64,000 nucleotides of DNA from Hohaiivirga sp031546825 (GCA_031546825.1 JAVBJU010000013.1:1-64000), one strand, 5' to 3'. Positions 1-9,574 are shown, counted from the stretch's first letter. Numbers and translations: made by a program. The notes: generated by a model from the letters alone, not told the origin.

Positions 1-1181
1 ACACCATAGTCCGTCACCACATAATTGATATCGTTCTCGCTGGTGGTGACATGGGTGCCAGGCGAAAGCATCGGGCTGATGCGGGAGATGGTGTCGTTCT
101 TGGCCGTCGAGGGCATGCAGATGATGCCCTTGCCGCCCTTGGAACGGTTGGCCGCGCGGATGAAATCTGCCTGGCCGCCGGTGCCGGAATAGGGCACAAA
201 ACCCAGGCTTTCGGAACCGCACTGGCCGATGAAGTCAATTTGCATTGTCGAGTTGATGGCAATGAGATTGTCATTCAGGCCCGCGAGATAGGGGTCGTTG
301 GTGAAATCGACCGGGTGCATCTCGATCTGCGGATTGCGGTCCATGAAGCGCAAGAGCTTGCCGGTGCCGAGCGCGAATGTCGCCACCATCTTGCCGGGCA
401 TGTAGTTCTTGTATTTGTTGTTGACCACTCCCGATTCCACCATCGACAGAATGCAGTCGCCGAACATTTCGGTGTGGATGCCAAGGTCGTTTTTGTGGCC
501 AAGCTGCATGACCACAGCATCGGGAATCGAGCCGTAACCGATTTGCAGGGTGGATCCATCGGGAATCATATCGGCGATGAGGCGGCCGATCTCTTCCTGC
601 ACCGGCCCGATCTGCGGCAGACCAACCTCAATCACAGGTGCATCATCCTCGACAACAGCCGCCACCTGCGAAATATGCACGTGGTTGTTGCCAAAGGCGA
701 AGGGCACGTTGGGGTTCACCTCGAGCACAACGGCGCGGGCGCGTTTTACTGCGGCCATCGTGTAATCGGTGGCGAGGCTCAATGAGAAATAGCCATGCGC
801 ATCCATCGGCGAGGCCATGGAGAACACCACATCGACGGGCAGTAATTCGCGCCGGATCATTTCCGGCATTTCGGAGAAATAGGACGGGACGTATTCACCC
901 CAACCCTCTTTGCCGGATGCGCGCGACGGGCCACCGAAAAAATACGCGCAGGGGCGCACGTTGGCGGCGGTTTCGCGGTCGAAATAATCATACTTGCGCA
1001 GCGGCAGGATCTGCGCGATCTGCACGCCGGTGAATTCTCTGCGGCGGGCGGAGATCGCTTCCAGCAGGCGTGGCGTTTCGCCGGCACCGGTCGGCACAAT
1101 GACGTGGTCATTGTTTTTGACGAGGCCGATGGCGTCGTGGGCGCTTCTCAGTTTCGACTTATAATCTTCGGTGAAAGACAT
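1..1181 (-). CDS. Acetyl-CoA hydrolase/CoA-transferase family protein, 3' part beyond the window
   Basis: About 393 residues are visible from the ATG at 1181; the stop codon lies beyond position 1. The protein belongs to the acetyl-CoA hydrolase / 4-hydroxybutyrate CoA-transferase family, which moves CoA between acids through a glutamyl-CoA thioester. The motif GIHTEM contains the expected catalytic glutamate, and GTGGQADF near residue 345 is the family's CoA-binding glycine motif. No signal peptide is seen. It starts 20 bp after the acyl-CoA dehydrogenase stop on the same strand, with a purine-rich GGAGGAGGG just upstream of the ATG, so the two are probably cotranscribed. The acyl substrate cannot be told from sequence; the neighbours suggest a short-chain or branched acyl-CoA. 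Confidence 0.88.
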   Translation of the reverse strand, partial: MSFTEDYKSKLRSAHDAIGLVKNNDHVIVPTGAGETPRLLEAISARRREFTGVQIAQILPLRKYDYFDRETAANVRPCAYFFGGPSRASGKEGWGEYVPSYFSEMPEMIRRELLPVDVVFSMASPMDAHGYFSLSLATDYTMAAVKRARAVVLEVNPNVPFAFGNNHVHISQVAAVVEDDAPVIEVGLPQIGPVQEEIGRLIADMIPDGSTLQIGYGSIPDAVVMQLGHKNDLGIHTEMFGDCILSMVESGVVNNKYKNYMPGKMVATFALGTGKLLRFMDRNPQIEMHPVDFTNDPYLAGLNDNLIAINSTMQIDFIGQCGSESLGFVPYSGTGGQADFIRAANRSKGGKGIICMPSTAKNDTISRISPMLSPGTHVTTSENDINYVVTDYG

Positions 1182-1201
1182 ATTCCCTCCTCCTGATACG
1201 T

Positions 1202-2347
1202 TTATTCCGCGGCTATCGCGCGGCTGATGACAAGGCGTTGAATGTCGTTCGCCCCTTCATAAATCTGGCAGACGCGCACATCGCGATAGATGCGCTCCAC
1301 CGGAAAGTCAGAAACATAACCATAACCTCCGTGAATTTGCACTGCGTCAGAACAGACCTTTTCGGCCATTTCGGAGGCGAGCATTTTGGCCATGGAGGCT
1401 TCTTTCAGGCAGGACCTGCCAGCATCCTTCAGTGCCGCCGCGCGCCACACCATCAGGCGGGCGGCGTCAATCTGTGTGGCCATGTCGGCCAGACGGAATG
1501 CGATCACCTGATGCTCGATGATCGGTTTGCCGAAAGTGATGCGCTCCTTGGCGTATTTCAGGGCAGCTTCGTATGCGGCGCGCGCCATGCCGATGGATTG
1601 CGAGGCAATGCCAATGCGGCCCGATTCGAGATTGGAAAGTGCAATCTTGTAACCCTCGCCCTCCTGGCCCAGCAGGGCAGAGCTTGGAACGCGGCAGTTG
1701 TCGAACTGGATTTCGGCGGTATCGGAAGCCGCTTGCCCCATCTTCTCCTCAATGCGCGTGACGATGAAGCCCGGCGTCGCTGTCGGCACCAGGAAGCAGG
1801 ATATCCCTTTTTTGCCAGCGGCTTTATCGGTGACGGCAAAAACCACAGCGACCTGCGAGTTTTTGCCCGAGGTGATGAATTGCTTGGTGCCGTTAATGAC
1901 GAAAAAGTCGCCATCGCGTTCGGCGGTGGTCAGAAGCGCTGCGGCATCCGACCCGGCCTGCGGCTCGGTGAGACAGAAGCAGCCGATGGCATCGCCCCGC
2001 GCCAGCGGTTTCAGCCAGGTTTCTTTCTGTTCGGTCGAGCCATATTTGTAAGGAATGCCGCAGGCGAGCGAGTTCTGTACCGACACGATGGTGGAGGTTG
2101 CGCCATCTCCTGCCGCGATTTCTTCAAGCGTCAGCGCAAGTGACATGTAATCCATGCCTGCCCCGTCCCATTCTTCAGGGATGGTCATGCCCATCGCTCC
2201 CATCGCGCCAAGCCCCTTCAGGGCCTCGGCGGGAAATTTGTGCTGGCGGCTCCATTCTGCGGCGAAGGGGGCGATATGCTCCTGCACGTAGGCGCGCATG
2301 GAGTCCCGGATCATTTCCTGTTCAGCGGTCAGCAACATGGGTGTCAT
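1202..2347 (-). CDS. Acyl-CoA dehydrogenase
   Basis: A 381-residue FAD flavoprotein of the short/branched-chain acyl-CoA dehydrogenase type, which introduces the alpha-beta double bond into acyl-CoA and passes electrons to ETF. Visible family motifs are CFCLTEPQAGSD in the middle domain (flavin/substrate binding), the HGGYGY stretch and IYEGANDIQ near the C-terminus, where the glutamate of YEG is the catalytic base. Length is normal for the family. It lies between a thiolase and a CoA-transferase gene on the same strand, which fits a small acyl-CoA degradation cluster. Chain-length specificity cannot be decided. Confidence 0.93.
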   Translation of the reverse strand: MTPMLLTAEQEMIRDSMRAYVQEHIAPFAAEWSRQHKFPAEALKGLGAMGAMGMTIPEEWDGAGMDYMSLALTLEEIAAGDGATSTIVSVQNSLACGIPYKYGSTEQKETWLKPLARGDAIGCFCLTEPQAGSDAAALLTTAERDGDFFVINGTKQFITSGKNSQVAVVFAVTDKAAGKKGISCFLVPTATPGFIVTRIEEKMGQAASDTAEIQFDNCRVPSSALLGQEGEGYKIALSNLESGRIGIASQSIGMARAAYEAALKYAKERITFGKPIIEHQVIAFRLADMATQIDAARLMVWRAAALKDAGRSCLKEASMAKMLASEMAEKVCSDAVQIHGGYGYVSDFPVERIYRDVRVCQIYEGANDIQRLVISRAIAAE

Positions 2348-2502
2348 CCTCCGTTAAAGCAACGTGCAAATGGGCGGTGGTCGGCTATTCGCTGTGACGT
2401 TGCGGTCTCTGGAAAAAACTGGAGCATCGGATGTTTTTCTTGGAAATTTTCGATGCACCGTAAAGCCAGCGCGCGCTACTGCCCGCGCTGGCGTGGCTGC
2501 AA

Positions 2503-3696
2503 TCAGAGCATTTCGACGGCGAGGGCGGTTGCTTCGCCGCCACCGATGCAGAGGCTGGCGATGCCGCGTTTGCCACCGGTCTTGCGCAATGCGCCCAGGA
2601 GCGTCGCAATGACGCGCGCGCCCGACGCGCCGACCGGATGGCCAAGCGCGCACGCGCCGCCATGGATATTCACCTTGCCGTGGGCGAGATCGAGGTCACG
2701 CATCGCGGCCATCGTCACAACGGCAAAGGCTTCGTTGATTTCCCACAAGTCCACATCGCCGACAGCCCAGCCGGTCTTGGCGAGAATGGCCTTCATGGCA
2801 CCGATCGGGGCCGTCGGAAACAAGCGCGGTTCGATGGAATGGGTGGCATGGGCAACCACTTTGGCCAGAGGCTTCACACCCATTTTTTCAGCAACTGAGC
2901 GGCGCGTCATCACCAGGGCGGCGGCACCGTCCGAAATCGAGCTGGAATTGGCAGCGGTGACGGTGCCATCCTTGGCGAAGGCGGGCTTCAGCGACGCAAT
3001 CTTGGCTAGGTCGGCCTTCGGGGGCTGCTCGTCGCTGCTGATCACCACTTCGCCCTTGCGGCCGGAGACGGTAACAGGTGCGATTTCCCATTCGAATGAG
3101 CCATCCGCGATGGCTTGCTGTGCGCGTTTGGTAGAGGTGATGGCGAAGGCGTCCTGCTCCTCGCGGGTGAAGCCGTAGGCCTTTGCGGTATCTTCGGCAA
3201 AAGTTCCCATGAGGCGGCCACGGGTTTCTGGGAAGTATGCGTCTTCCAACGCATCATAGAACATATGGTCGATGAGCTGGGAATGGCCGAGCCGGTAACC
3301 GCTGCGGGCCTTCAATGCGAGGTAGGGGGCATTGGTCATCGATTCCATGCCGCCCGCCACCATCACATCGTTGGTGCCGAAGGCGAGGAGATCGTGGGCA
3401 AACATGGCGGCCTTCATGCCCGAGCCGCAAGCCTTGTTGATGGTGGTTGCTCCAGCCGAAAGCGGAAGCCCCCCATTAATGGCGGCCTGACGTGCCGGAG
3501 ACTGGCGGGTGCCAGCGGGCAGGATGCAGCCCATGATGACCTCCTGCACACGTTCCGGCGCGATGCCTGCGCGTTCAATAGCCGCCTTGATGGCGATGCC
3601 GCCGAGTTGCGGAGCACTGAGGCTGGCGAGGTCGCCCAACATGCCCCCCATGGGAGTGCGTGTGGCGGAGAGGATGACTACTGGATCGTTAGACAT
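2503..3696 (-). CDS. Acetyl-CoA C-acyltransferase (thiolase)
   Basis: A 397-residue type II thiolase that cleaves 3-ketoacyl-CoA with CoA, or condenses two acetyl-CoA in reverse. The nucleophilic cysteine is Cys90 in NKACGSG; the C-terminal GHPVGASGAR carries the catalytic histidine and SLCIGGG the second catalytic cysteine, so the active site is complete. It is the first gene of a minus-strand cluster with an acyl-CoA dehydrogenase (155 bp downstream) and a CoA-transferase. Degradative and biosynthetic thiolases are hard to separate by sequence; the neighbours favour a catabolic role. Confidence 0.93.
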   Translation of the reverse strand: MSNDPVVILSATRTPMGGMLGDLASLSAPQLGGIAIKAAIERAGIAPERVQEVIMGCILPAGTRQSPARQAAINGGLPLSAGATTINKACGSGMKAAMFAHDLLAFGTNDVMVAGGMESMTNAPYLALKARSGYRLGHSQLIDHMFYDALEDAYFPETRGRLMGTFAEDTAKAYGFTREEQDAFAITSTKRAQQAIADGSFEWEIAPVTVSGRKGEVVISSDEQPPKADLAKIASLKPAFAKDGTVTAANSSSISDGAAALVMTRRSVAEKMGVKPLAKVVAHATHSIEPRLFPTAPIGAMKAILAKTGWAVGDVDLWEINEAFAVVTMAAMRDLDLAHGKVNIHGGACALGHPVGASGARVIATLLGALRKTGGKRGIASLCIGGGEATALAVEML

Positions 3697-3895
3697 GAGA
3701 GGCCCCGTTTTAGATGCGGTTGAAATTATGCGCCTTTTTAGGCTGCGGACGGATATCCCCTTTCGGGAAGATCACTTTACAGCAGCGGACATTTCAAGGG
3801 AATTGTCCGCCGTCGTAGCAGCGCTATCATCATTTATCACCGGATATAGCAGGGCGTCACTCACAAAGCATCTGCGACTTCCGGCGAAAGCGGCC

Positions 3896-4546
3896 TCAGC
3901 CTGCGGTCAGCCCAGCGGCAATATTGATGCAGAAGCCAAGGATGGCGGTGTTGAAGAGAAAACTGACAACAGAATGCGCCAGAACGACCCGCCGCATGGC
4001 CGAAGACATGATGGTGACATCTGACGTCTGCACCGCCACATTGATGGTGAAGGCGAAATAGAGGAAGTCCCAGTAGTCGGGCTTTTGGATGTCGTCGGGA
4101 AAACGCAAGACGGCTTGGCCCCGCGCGGCGCTATAGAACATATGGGCGTAGTGGGTGGTGAAAATGACGCCAATCAGAAACCACGAGCCGAGTACGGTGA
4201 TGCCCGCAAGCGCATGGTGCAGCCCTTTGGCGTCGCTGGCAAAACGCGAGACACCGGCGAGATCGAAGACAATGGCGACAAGGCTTGCCACTGCTGCAAT
4301 CGTGATGATCGCCAGCACGGTTTCCGCGTTCTCATCTTCTGCTGCCGCCGAACGCTTGACCGCGTCCGGCCTGCTCCGCAACACCAATATGGCAAAGAGG
4401 GCCAGGTAGAGCCACACGGCGCAATTCCAGCCAATGAGGATGCGTGTGACGGTTGGAGCTGTGAATATCGCCAGTCCCGCCATGAGGCCAATTACGCCGG
4501 AAGCGAGCACGCGGGGATGGTGGGAGAGGAGAGTGGCGGCACGCAT
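3896..4546 (-). CDS. DUF1345 family integral membrane protein
   Basis: A 216-residue inner-membrane protein with about five hydrophobic segments. The central HYAHMFY motif and the C-terminal YWDFLYFAFTINVAVQTSDV stretch are characteristic of the DUF1345 family, whose function is unknown. I chose the ATG at 4546 because GAGGAG lies 9 bases upstream; a longer reading from 4591 would begin inside the hairpin that follows argB. No operon partner is evident. About 200 bp separate it from the thiolase gene, where I see nothing notable. Confidence 0.82.
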   Translation of the reverse strand: MRAATLLSHHPRVLASGVIGLMAGLAIFTAPTVTRILIGWNCAVWLYLALFAILVLRSRPDAVKRSAAAEDENAETVLAIITIAAVASLVAIVFDLAGVSRFASDAKGLHHALAGITVLGSWFLIGVIFTTHYAHMFYSAARGQAVLRFPDDIQKPDYWDFLYFAFTINVAVQTSDVTIMSSAMRRVVLAHSVVSFLFNTAILGFCINIAAGLTAG

Positions 4547-4589
4547 GGGGTATGCTCCTCGAAATAGCATAAGGCCCTGTAAATAGAGC

Positions 4590-4618
4590 AACGCCGCTTC
4601 CTTTGGGGAAGCGGCGTT
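4590..4618 (-). terminator. Hairpin after argB
   Basis: A perfect 12-bp GC-rich stem (4590-4601 with 4607-4618) with a 5-base loop lies 24 bp downstream of the argB stop and before the DUF1345 ribosome-binding site. There is no good T-run on the minus strand, so it may be a weak terminator or an mRNA 3' stabiliser. Confidence 0.5.
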
Positions 4619-4641
4619 ATTGTTTCAGCGTGAATTATTGT

Positions 4642-5556
4642 TCACACGCGTCGGATCAGAGTGCCCGCGCCGTGGTCGGTGAAGAGTTCGAGCAGGACGG
4701 AATGGGGCACCTTGCCGTCGAGAATAACCACCGCTTCCACGCCCTGTTCGAGGGCGTAAATGCAGGTTTCGATCTTCGGAATCATCCCGTCAGTGATGGT
4801 ACCATCGGCGATCAGTCGGCGGCATTCATCCACGGTCATTTCCGGGATGAGCTTCTTGTTTTTGTCGAGCACGCCGGGGACGTCGGTGAGCAATAGGAGG
4901 CGCTTGGCCCCCATGGCTCCGGCGATGGCACCTGCGAAGGTGTCGGCGTTGACGTTGTAGGTCTGCCCATCCTTGCCGTTGGCCACCGGGGCGATCACCG
5001 GAATAAGCTCGGCCTTGATGACGGATTCGAGAAACGCGCAGTTGACGTATTCCGGCTCGCCGACAAAACCGAGGTCGATCACCTTCTCGATGTTGGAGTT
5101 GGGGTCAACGGTGGTCCGAGTTGCCTTGCGGGCACGCACCATGTTTCCGTCTTTGCCGCACAGGCCAATGGCTTTTCCGCCTTCGGCGGCGATCCAGCCG
5201 ACGAGTTGCTTGTTGATCGAGCCAGCCAGCACCATTTCGACGATCTCGACAGTTGCCTTGTCGGTGATGCGCAGGCCGCCAGCAAATTCCGATTTGATGC
5301 CGAGTTTGTTCAGCATTGCCCCGATCTGAGGCCCGCCGCCATGCACGACAATCGGCTTGAGTCCGGATTGTTCGAGCAACACGATGTCTTCGGCAAAGTC
5401 CTCGGCAGCAGCTTCATTGCCCATGGCATGGCCGCCATATTTTACGACCACGACTTCCTGGTCATATCGCTGCATATGCGGCAGGGCCTGGACGAGGATT
5501 TCAGCCTGGGTATGGACATCAGGCAGGGAGGGGATGGGGGGAGATTGCTCTTTCAT
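4642..5556 (-). CDS. argB: Acetylglutamate kinase
   Basis: A 304-residue cytoplasmic amino-acid kinase that phosphorylates N-acetylglutamate in the second step of arginine synthesis. The N-terminal VVKYGGHAMG and VHGGGPQIGAML glycine loops bind ATP and substrate, and the NADTFAGAIAG stretch lies in the substrate/nucleotide region, all as in ArgB. I chose the ATG at 5556 (MKEQSPP), which gives normal family length; the frame stays open 26 codons further upstream without homology. Association with engB and yidC is typical of Hyphomicrobiales. Confidence 0.95.
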   Translation of the reverse strand: MKEQSPPIPSLPDVHTQAEILVQALPHMQRYDQEVVVVKYGGHAMGNEAAAEDFAEDIVLLEQSGLKPIVVHGGGPQIGAMLNKLGIKSEFAGGLRITDKATVEIVEMVLAGSINKQLVGWIAAEGGKAIGLCGKDGNMVRARKATRTTVDPNSNIEKVIDLGFVGEPEYVNCAFLESVIKAELIPVIAPVANGKDGQTYNVNADTFAGAIAGAMGAKRLLLLTDVPGVLDKNKKLIPEMTVDECRRLIADGTITDGMIPKIETCIYALEQGVEAVVILDGKVPHSVLLELFTDHGAGTLIRRV

Positions 5557-5705
5557 GGTCTCATTTCCCGACGCAGTGCAGATAAAAAAGACGGATCGAA
5601 CCACACGATTCGGCTGTCTTCTGGTAAGCCACAACAGAGTGATCCATGCAATTCACCTTCGGCAAGTGAAAAAGATAACAGTTCATAACGCGGATGAAAG
5701 TGCAG

Positions 5706-6080
5706 TTATCGCGCCGCTTTGAAACCAATCAATGCCGTGGCTGCAAAACACAGCCAGCCGATCATCATCAGCGTGCCACCGGTTGGTGCAGCCATGGGGA
5801 ACAGGCTTGCGTTCCAGAGCGCGCGAATGGTCAGTTCGCCTGAAAACAGCAAGGTGCCAAGACCGATCAGGGTGCCAGAAGCCAAGGCCGGGAAACGAGG
5901 CAGGGCGGCGCGGGTTGCCAAGGCGATGGCGATGAGCGCAGGGGCGTGGAACAGCATCATGTTCGCCGCCACATCCAGACGACCGGGGCCGGTGATATGG
6001 GCTGCCGCTGCCGCACACGCTACGCCGAACAGGCCGAACAAGCCGCCTAGGCTGAACAGAAACCGCTCCAGAATATTCAT
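5706..6080 (-). CDS. DUF423 family membrane protein
   Basis: A 124-residue protein with four hydrophobic segments and an early glycine/alanine-rich region (GGLFGLFGVACAAAAAH) typical of DUF423 (YwdK-type) proteins, whose function is unknown. Its ATG overlaps the engB stop by 4 bp, indicating translational coupling. In related genomes engB is usually followed directly by argB, so this gene is an addition to that pair. Confidence 0.85.
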   Translation of the reverse strand: MNILERFLFSLGGLFGLFGVACAAAAAHITGPGRLDVAANMMLFHAPALIAIALATRAALPRFPALASGTLIGLGTLLFSGELTIRALWNASLFPMAAPTGGTLMMIGWLCFAATALIGFKAAR

Positions 6081-6742
6081 AGCATCGGCACTCCGCGCTC
6101 ATGCAGTAACTGCGCAACCGCCGCGCGCAGTTCGGCGACGCCAGCGCCGGTGCGGCTTGATGTGGAGATGATGTCGGGATAGGCAGCGGGGCGCTTGGCG
6201 ATGGCCGCCTGCACACCCGCAAGCGTCACTTCCAGCTCGCTCTTCTTGGGTTCGTCGGTTTTGGTCAGAATGATCTGGTAGGAGACCGCCGCCTTGTCGA
6301 GACTGTTGAGAATATCGAGATCAAGCTCCTTGAAGCCGTGGCGGCTATCGATCAGGAGATAAACACGCGCCAGTGCCGCGCGACCCCGCAGATAATCATA
6401 GATGAGCTTGGTCCAACTCGCGACCTTCTCCTTACGCACGGCGGCATAGCCATAGCCCGGCATATCGACGAGATTAAGCTTCTCACCGATGTGGAAAAAG
6501 TTCAGATCCTGCGTGCGGCCCGGCGTATGCGATGTGCGCGCCAGCGTTTTGCGGCTCGTGAGTGCATTGACGAGGCTCGATTTACCCACATTGGAGCGCC
6601 CGGCAAAGGCAATTTCCGGCCGGTCCATTGGGGGGAGCGCTTCTAGCGAAGGGGCCGCCCAGAAAAAGCTCGCATCGCCCGCAAACAGCTTGCGGCCTGG
6701 TTCGGTGAAGTCGGGGGTCTGTTCGGTGCTGGTCATCGTCAT
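6077..6742 (-). CDS. engB: Ribosome biogenesis GTP-binding protein YihA/YsxC (EngB)
   Basis: A 221-residue TRAFAC-class GTPase needed for assembly of the large ribosomal subunit. All G motifs are present: G1 GRSNVGKSS, G2 around TSHTPGRTQ, G3 DMPGYGYA, G4 TKTD and G5 TSSRTGAG. It has a short N-terminal extension of about 30 residues before the G domain, common in alphaproteobacteria. It overlaps the DUF423 gene by 4 bp and belongs to the rpmH-rnpA-yidC-engB-argB block, although here a convergent gene separates it from yidC. Confidence 0.95.
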   Translation of the reverse strand: MTMTSTEQTPDFTEPGRKLFAGDASFFWAAPSLEALPPMDRPEIAFAGRSNVGKSSLVNALTSRKTLARTSHTPGRTQDLNFFHIGEKLNLVDMPGYGYAAVRKEKVASWTKLIYDYLRGRAALARVYLLIDSRHGFKELDLDILNSLDKAAVSYQIILTKTDEPKKSELEVTLAGVQAAIAKRPAAYPDIISTSSRTGAGVAELRAAVAQLLHERGVPML

Positions 6743-6898
6743 GCGCTTCCATATCTCTTCTCAAGGGCTATGCCAGCTTTGTCACAACTTGCAAGCTGTT
6801 TTGCGTTGTTTCGCGAAAACGCCTTTTGCTACGAATTCGGTAACAATTCTTCAGGCACAAAGGGGATACACCCGTTTCCCTTTTGTCAGAGTAATCCC

Positions 6899-7237
6899 AT
6901 GTCCCGCTATCTCCTGCCCATCGTCATGTTGTCATTGTCGAATGTTTTCATGACCTTCGCCTGGTATGGGCATTTGCGATACACCTCGTTTCCCTTGTGG
7001 GGCGCGGTGCTGGTTTCCTGGGGCATTGCGTTTTTTGAGTACTGGCTGGCGGTTCCCGCCAACCGACTTGGTTATGAAGTTTACTCGGCGGCGCAGCTCA
7101 AAACCATTCAGGAAGTGATTACGCTCACCATCTTCGTTGGCTTCTCGACGTTTTATCTCAAGGAGAGCCTGAGTTGGAACCAGCTTGCCGGGTTTGCTTT
7201 CCTGGCGCTGGGAGCCTCTTTGATATTCAAAGGGTAG
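6899..7237 (+). CDS. DUF486 (DMT superfamily) membrane protein
   Basis: A 112-residue protein with four transmembrane segments of the DUF486 family, small relatives of drug/metabolite transporters. The conserved FAWYGHL and EYWLAVPANRLGYE motifs are present. I use the ATG at 6899 (MSRYLLP); the frame is open upstream but has no homology there. It stands alone on the plus strand between engB and yidC and ends at a bidirectional terminator, so it was inserted between two genes that are normally adjacent. Transport substrate unknown. Confidence 0.86.
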   Translation: MSRYLLPIVMLSLSNVFMTFAWYGHLRYTSFPLWGAVLVSWGIAFFEYWLAVPANRLGYEVYSAAQLKTIQEVITLTIFVGFSTFYLKESLSWNQLAGFAFLALGASLIFKG

Positions 7238-7242
7238 TCACC

Positions 7243-7278
7243 AAAAAAGCGAGGCCGGAGAAAACCCCCGGCCTCTTT
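7243..7278. terminator. Bidirectional rho-independent terminator
   Basis: An 8-bp perfect stem GAGGCCGG/CCGGCCTC (7251-7275) is flanked by six A on the left and three T on the right, between two convergent genes. The A-run gives a U-tract for yidC on the minus strand, so it serves that gene better than the DUF486 gene. Confidence 0.75.
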
Positions 7279-7291
7279 AAGTCTGTGTCGC

Positions 7292-9109
7292 TTACTTCCC
7301 AGCGGCAGGCTTTTTCTTGCCGAGGCCCCTGAGGTTATCCCACAATTCCACCTTCACGCCGTTTTTGCGCATGATGTAATATTGCTGCAGGATCGACAGG
7401 AAGTTGTTCCATGCCCAGTAGATCACCAGACCGACCGGGAAATGGGCCAGCATGAAGGTGAAGATTACCGGCATCCATGAGAACATCATCTGCTGAGTCG
7501 GATCACCCGCTGCCGGGTTCATCTTCATCTGCAGCCACATGGTGATACCCATGACGAGCGCCCAGGCACCGAGCATAAGGTACGGGCCGAAGAACGGCAC
7601 GGTGCTCGGGTCGAACGGCAGAAGGCCGAACAGGTTGAAGATGGTTGTCGGATCGGGAGCCGAAAGGTCCTTGATCCAGCCGAAGAACGGTGCCTGGCGC
7701 ATGTCGATGGAGACGAACAGCACCTTATAGAGGGCGAAGAACACCGGAATCTGGATCAGCATCGGCCAGCAGCCGGAGACCGGATTGATCTTTTCCTTCT
7801 TGTAAAGCTCCATCAGCGCTTGTTGCTGCTTGGTCTTGTCGTCGGCATAGCGCTCGCGGATTGCCGTCATTTCCGGCTGCACGGCCTTCATCTTGGCCAT
7901 GGAAGCGTAGGACTTGTTGGCTAGCGGCAGGAAAATCAGCTTGATCAGCAGCGTGAGCAGCATGATCGCCACACCAAAGTTGCCAACGAAATTATACAGA
8001 ATGCCGAGGAACTTGGCGAGCGGACGCACGAAGAACCAGAACCAGCCCCAATCGATGAGAAGGTCAAGCTTGGCGATCTTCAGGTTGTCTTGATAGTCGG
8101 CCAGAACCTTGATTTCCTTGGCGCCGACGAACAGGCGCTGGGTGTTCTCCACGCTGCCATTGGCCGGCACCAGAAGTGGGTTGGCCCAGGCGGTGGTCTG
8201 ATAAACATTGCCAACTGTCGGCGCGGGCCTGTCAGAATAGATGCCACTGTAGGGGCGCGACTGATCGGGGATGAGGGCCGAGGCCCAGTATTTATCGGTA
8301 AAGCCGACATATCCGCCGGTGACATTTTCCCATCTCTTGGCGTGATCATAACCCGGAATGGCTGCTTCCTTGGTGATCGCGTCATAGGTGTAGGTCTGCA
8401 ACTCGTTGCTGCCGAGCACGCCGATGAGGCCCTCATGCAGCACCGCATAACCTTCAACCTTCGGCTTGCCGTAACGGGCAATGATGCCATAGGGCGACAA
8501 CGACATCTCTGCGGCGGTGTTGTTCTTGACGCTGTCGGTGACGGTAAACATCGACTTGTCGTCCACGGCAATGGTGCGCGTGAAGACAAGGCCTTTGCCA
8601 TTATTCCAAGTCAGGACCACCGGCTTTTCAGGCGTCAGCTTGGTGTCGCTGGCTTGCCAGAGAGTATCGGGCGTCGGCATGAGCGAGGTGTCCGCGCCAC
8701 TCCAGCCAAATTCCGCCTGATATCCGCCCGCAGTACCCTTCGGAGAAAAGAGCGTGATGATCGGGCTTTTGGGGTCCACACCTTCACGATATTTCTTCAA
8801 CTCGACATCGTCGATGCGGCCGCCCTTGAGGCTGATGGAGCCAAGGATGCTTGGCGTATCAATGGTGACGCGCGGGGACTGAGCCAGCACTTCCGCACGC
8901 GGCTTCAACTCGGCAACCACCTGCGCCTGGGGCGCGGTGGTGGAGGAGGCGGTCGGCGCGGCTGTGCCCGCTGCCGGCTGGGCAGATTGGGTTGTCTGCT
9001 GTGCGGGCTGCGGCGGGGGCGCCTTCTGCTGCGGAAAGAAATAATTCCAGCCGAACAGGATGGCGGCGGAAAGGAGAATGGCGGATATTAGATTGCGGTT
9101 TTCAGGCAT
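7292..9109 (-). CDS. yidC: Membrane protein insertase YidC
   Basis: A 605-residue inner-membrane insertase that integrates membrane proteins alone or with SecYEG. It has an N-terminal anchor (ISAILLSAAILFGWNYFF), a Pro/Gln/Ala-rich linker (about residues 28-65), the large periplasmic beta domain and, from about residue 350, the five-helix Oxa1/60KD_IMP core with the cytoplasmic hairpin loop (around YADDKTKQQQ). The tail is basic (GLGKKKPAAGK). Length is normal for Gram-negative YidC. It lies 15 bp downstream of rnpA, as part of the rpmH-rnpA-yidC unit. Confidence 0.97.
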   Translation of the reverse strand: MPENRNLISAILLSAAILFGWNYFFPQQKAPPPQPAQQTTQSAQPAAGTAAPTASSTTAPQAQVVAELKPRAEVLAQSPRVTIDTPSILGSISLKGGRIDDVELKKYREGVDPKSPIITLFSPKGTAGGYQAEFGWSGADTSLMPTPDTLWQASDTKLTPEKPVVLTWNNGKGLVFTRTIAVDDKSMFTVTDSVKNNTAAEMSLSPYGIIARYGKPKVEGYAVLHEGLIGVLGSNELQTYTYDAITKEAAIPGYDHAKRWENVTGGYVGFTDKYWASALIPDQSRPYSGIYSDRPAPTVGNVYQTTAWANPLLVPANGSVENTQRLFVGAKEIKVLADYQDNLKIAKLDLLIDWGWFWFFVRPLAKFLGILYNFVGNFGVAIMLLTLLIKLIFLPLANKSYASMAKMKAVQPEMTAIRERYADDKTKQQQALMELYKKEKINPVSGCWPMLIQIPVFFALYKVLFVSIDMRQAPFFGWIKDLSAPDPTTIFNLFGLLPFDPSTVPFFGPYLMLGAWALVMGITMWLQMKMNPAAGDPTQQMMFSWMPVIFTFMLAHFPVGLVIYWAWNNFLSILQQYYIMRKNGVKVELWDNLRGLGKKKPAAGK

Positions 9110-9124
9110 GGCAATACCGAACGG

Positions 9125-9574
9125 TCATTTCTGCTGGCGTTCTTCCTGGGAGCCAGGAGACCGGGTTGTTCGAGGCCGACGGGGCGAAACGCCCTGCGGC
9201 GGTTGATGTGTGCTTACAGGCCTTGCGACAGCGTGCAAGGCGCGGGCAATGTCGCTTACCACTACGGCATAATCTGCCGAAAGGATACCCCGCCTGCCGA
9301 TAATCACGATGTCGAGGGAGGTGGCTGCATGTTCCGCTGCGGCTTCGGCGACAGCGGTGCGTAAGCGGCGTTTGATGCGGTTGCGTTCCGTGGCGTGACC
9401 AACGCGTTTTGTCACGGTTAATCCAAAGCGCAGGCCGGATACCTGGCTGTCGTTGGCGCGCAGGAGGCCCTGCACGCTCATGCGTTCGGAATGGAAGCGG
9501 CGGCCTGAAGCCGCCGCAATAAATTCCGGTCGTTTCTTCAATCGCCCGATGGCGTGCGTTGTGCCGCCGCTCAC
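9125..9574 (-). CDS. rnpA: Ribonuclease P protein component
   Basis: A 149-residue basic protein subunit of RNase P, which matures the 5' ends of tRNAs. The RNR signature is ERNRIKRRLR. I chose the GTG at 9574 (translated MSGGTTHAIGRLKKR) because AGGGG lies a few bases upstream and it gives a 19-bp gap after rpmH; the frame stays open into rpmH, which cannot be coding. The C-terminus has an Arg/Pro/Gln-rich extension of about 25 residues beyond the family core. Confidence 0.9.
   Translation of the reverse strand: MSGGTTHAIGRLKKRPEFIAAASGRRFHSERMSVQGLLRANDSQVSGLRFGLTVTKRVGHATERNRIKRRLRTAVAEAAAEHAATSLDIVIIGRRGILSADYAVVVSDIARALHAVARPVSTHQPPQGVSPRRPRTTRSPGSQEERQQK

Noticed and set aside
8090..9091. 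333-codon plus-strand open frame
   Set aside because: Antisense to yidC, Gly/Arg-rich low-complexity end, no start signal.
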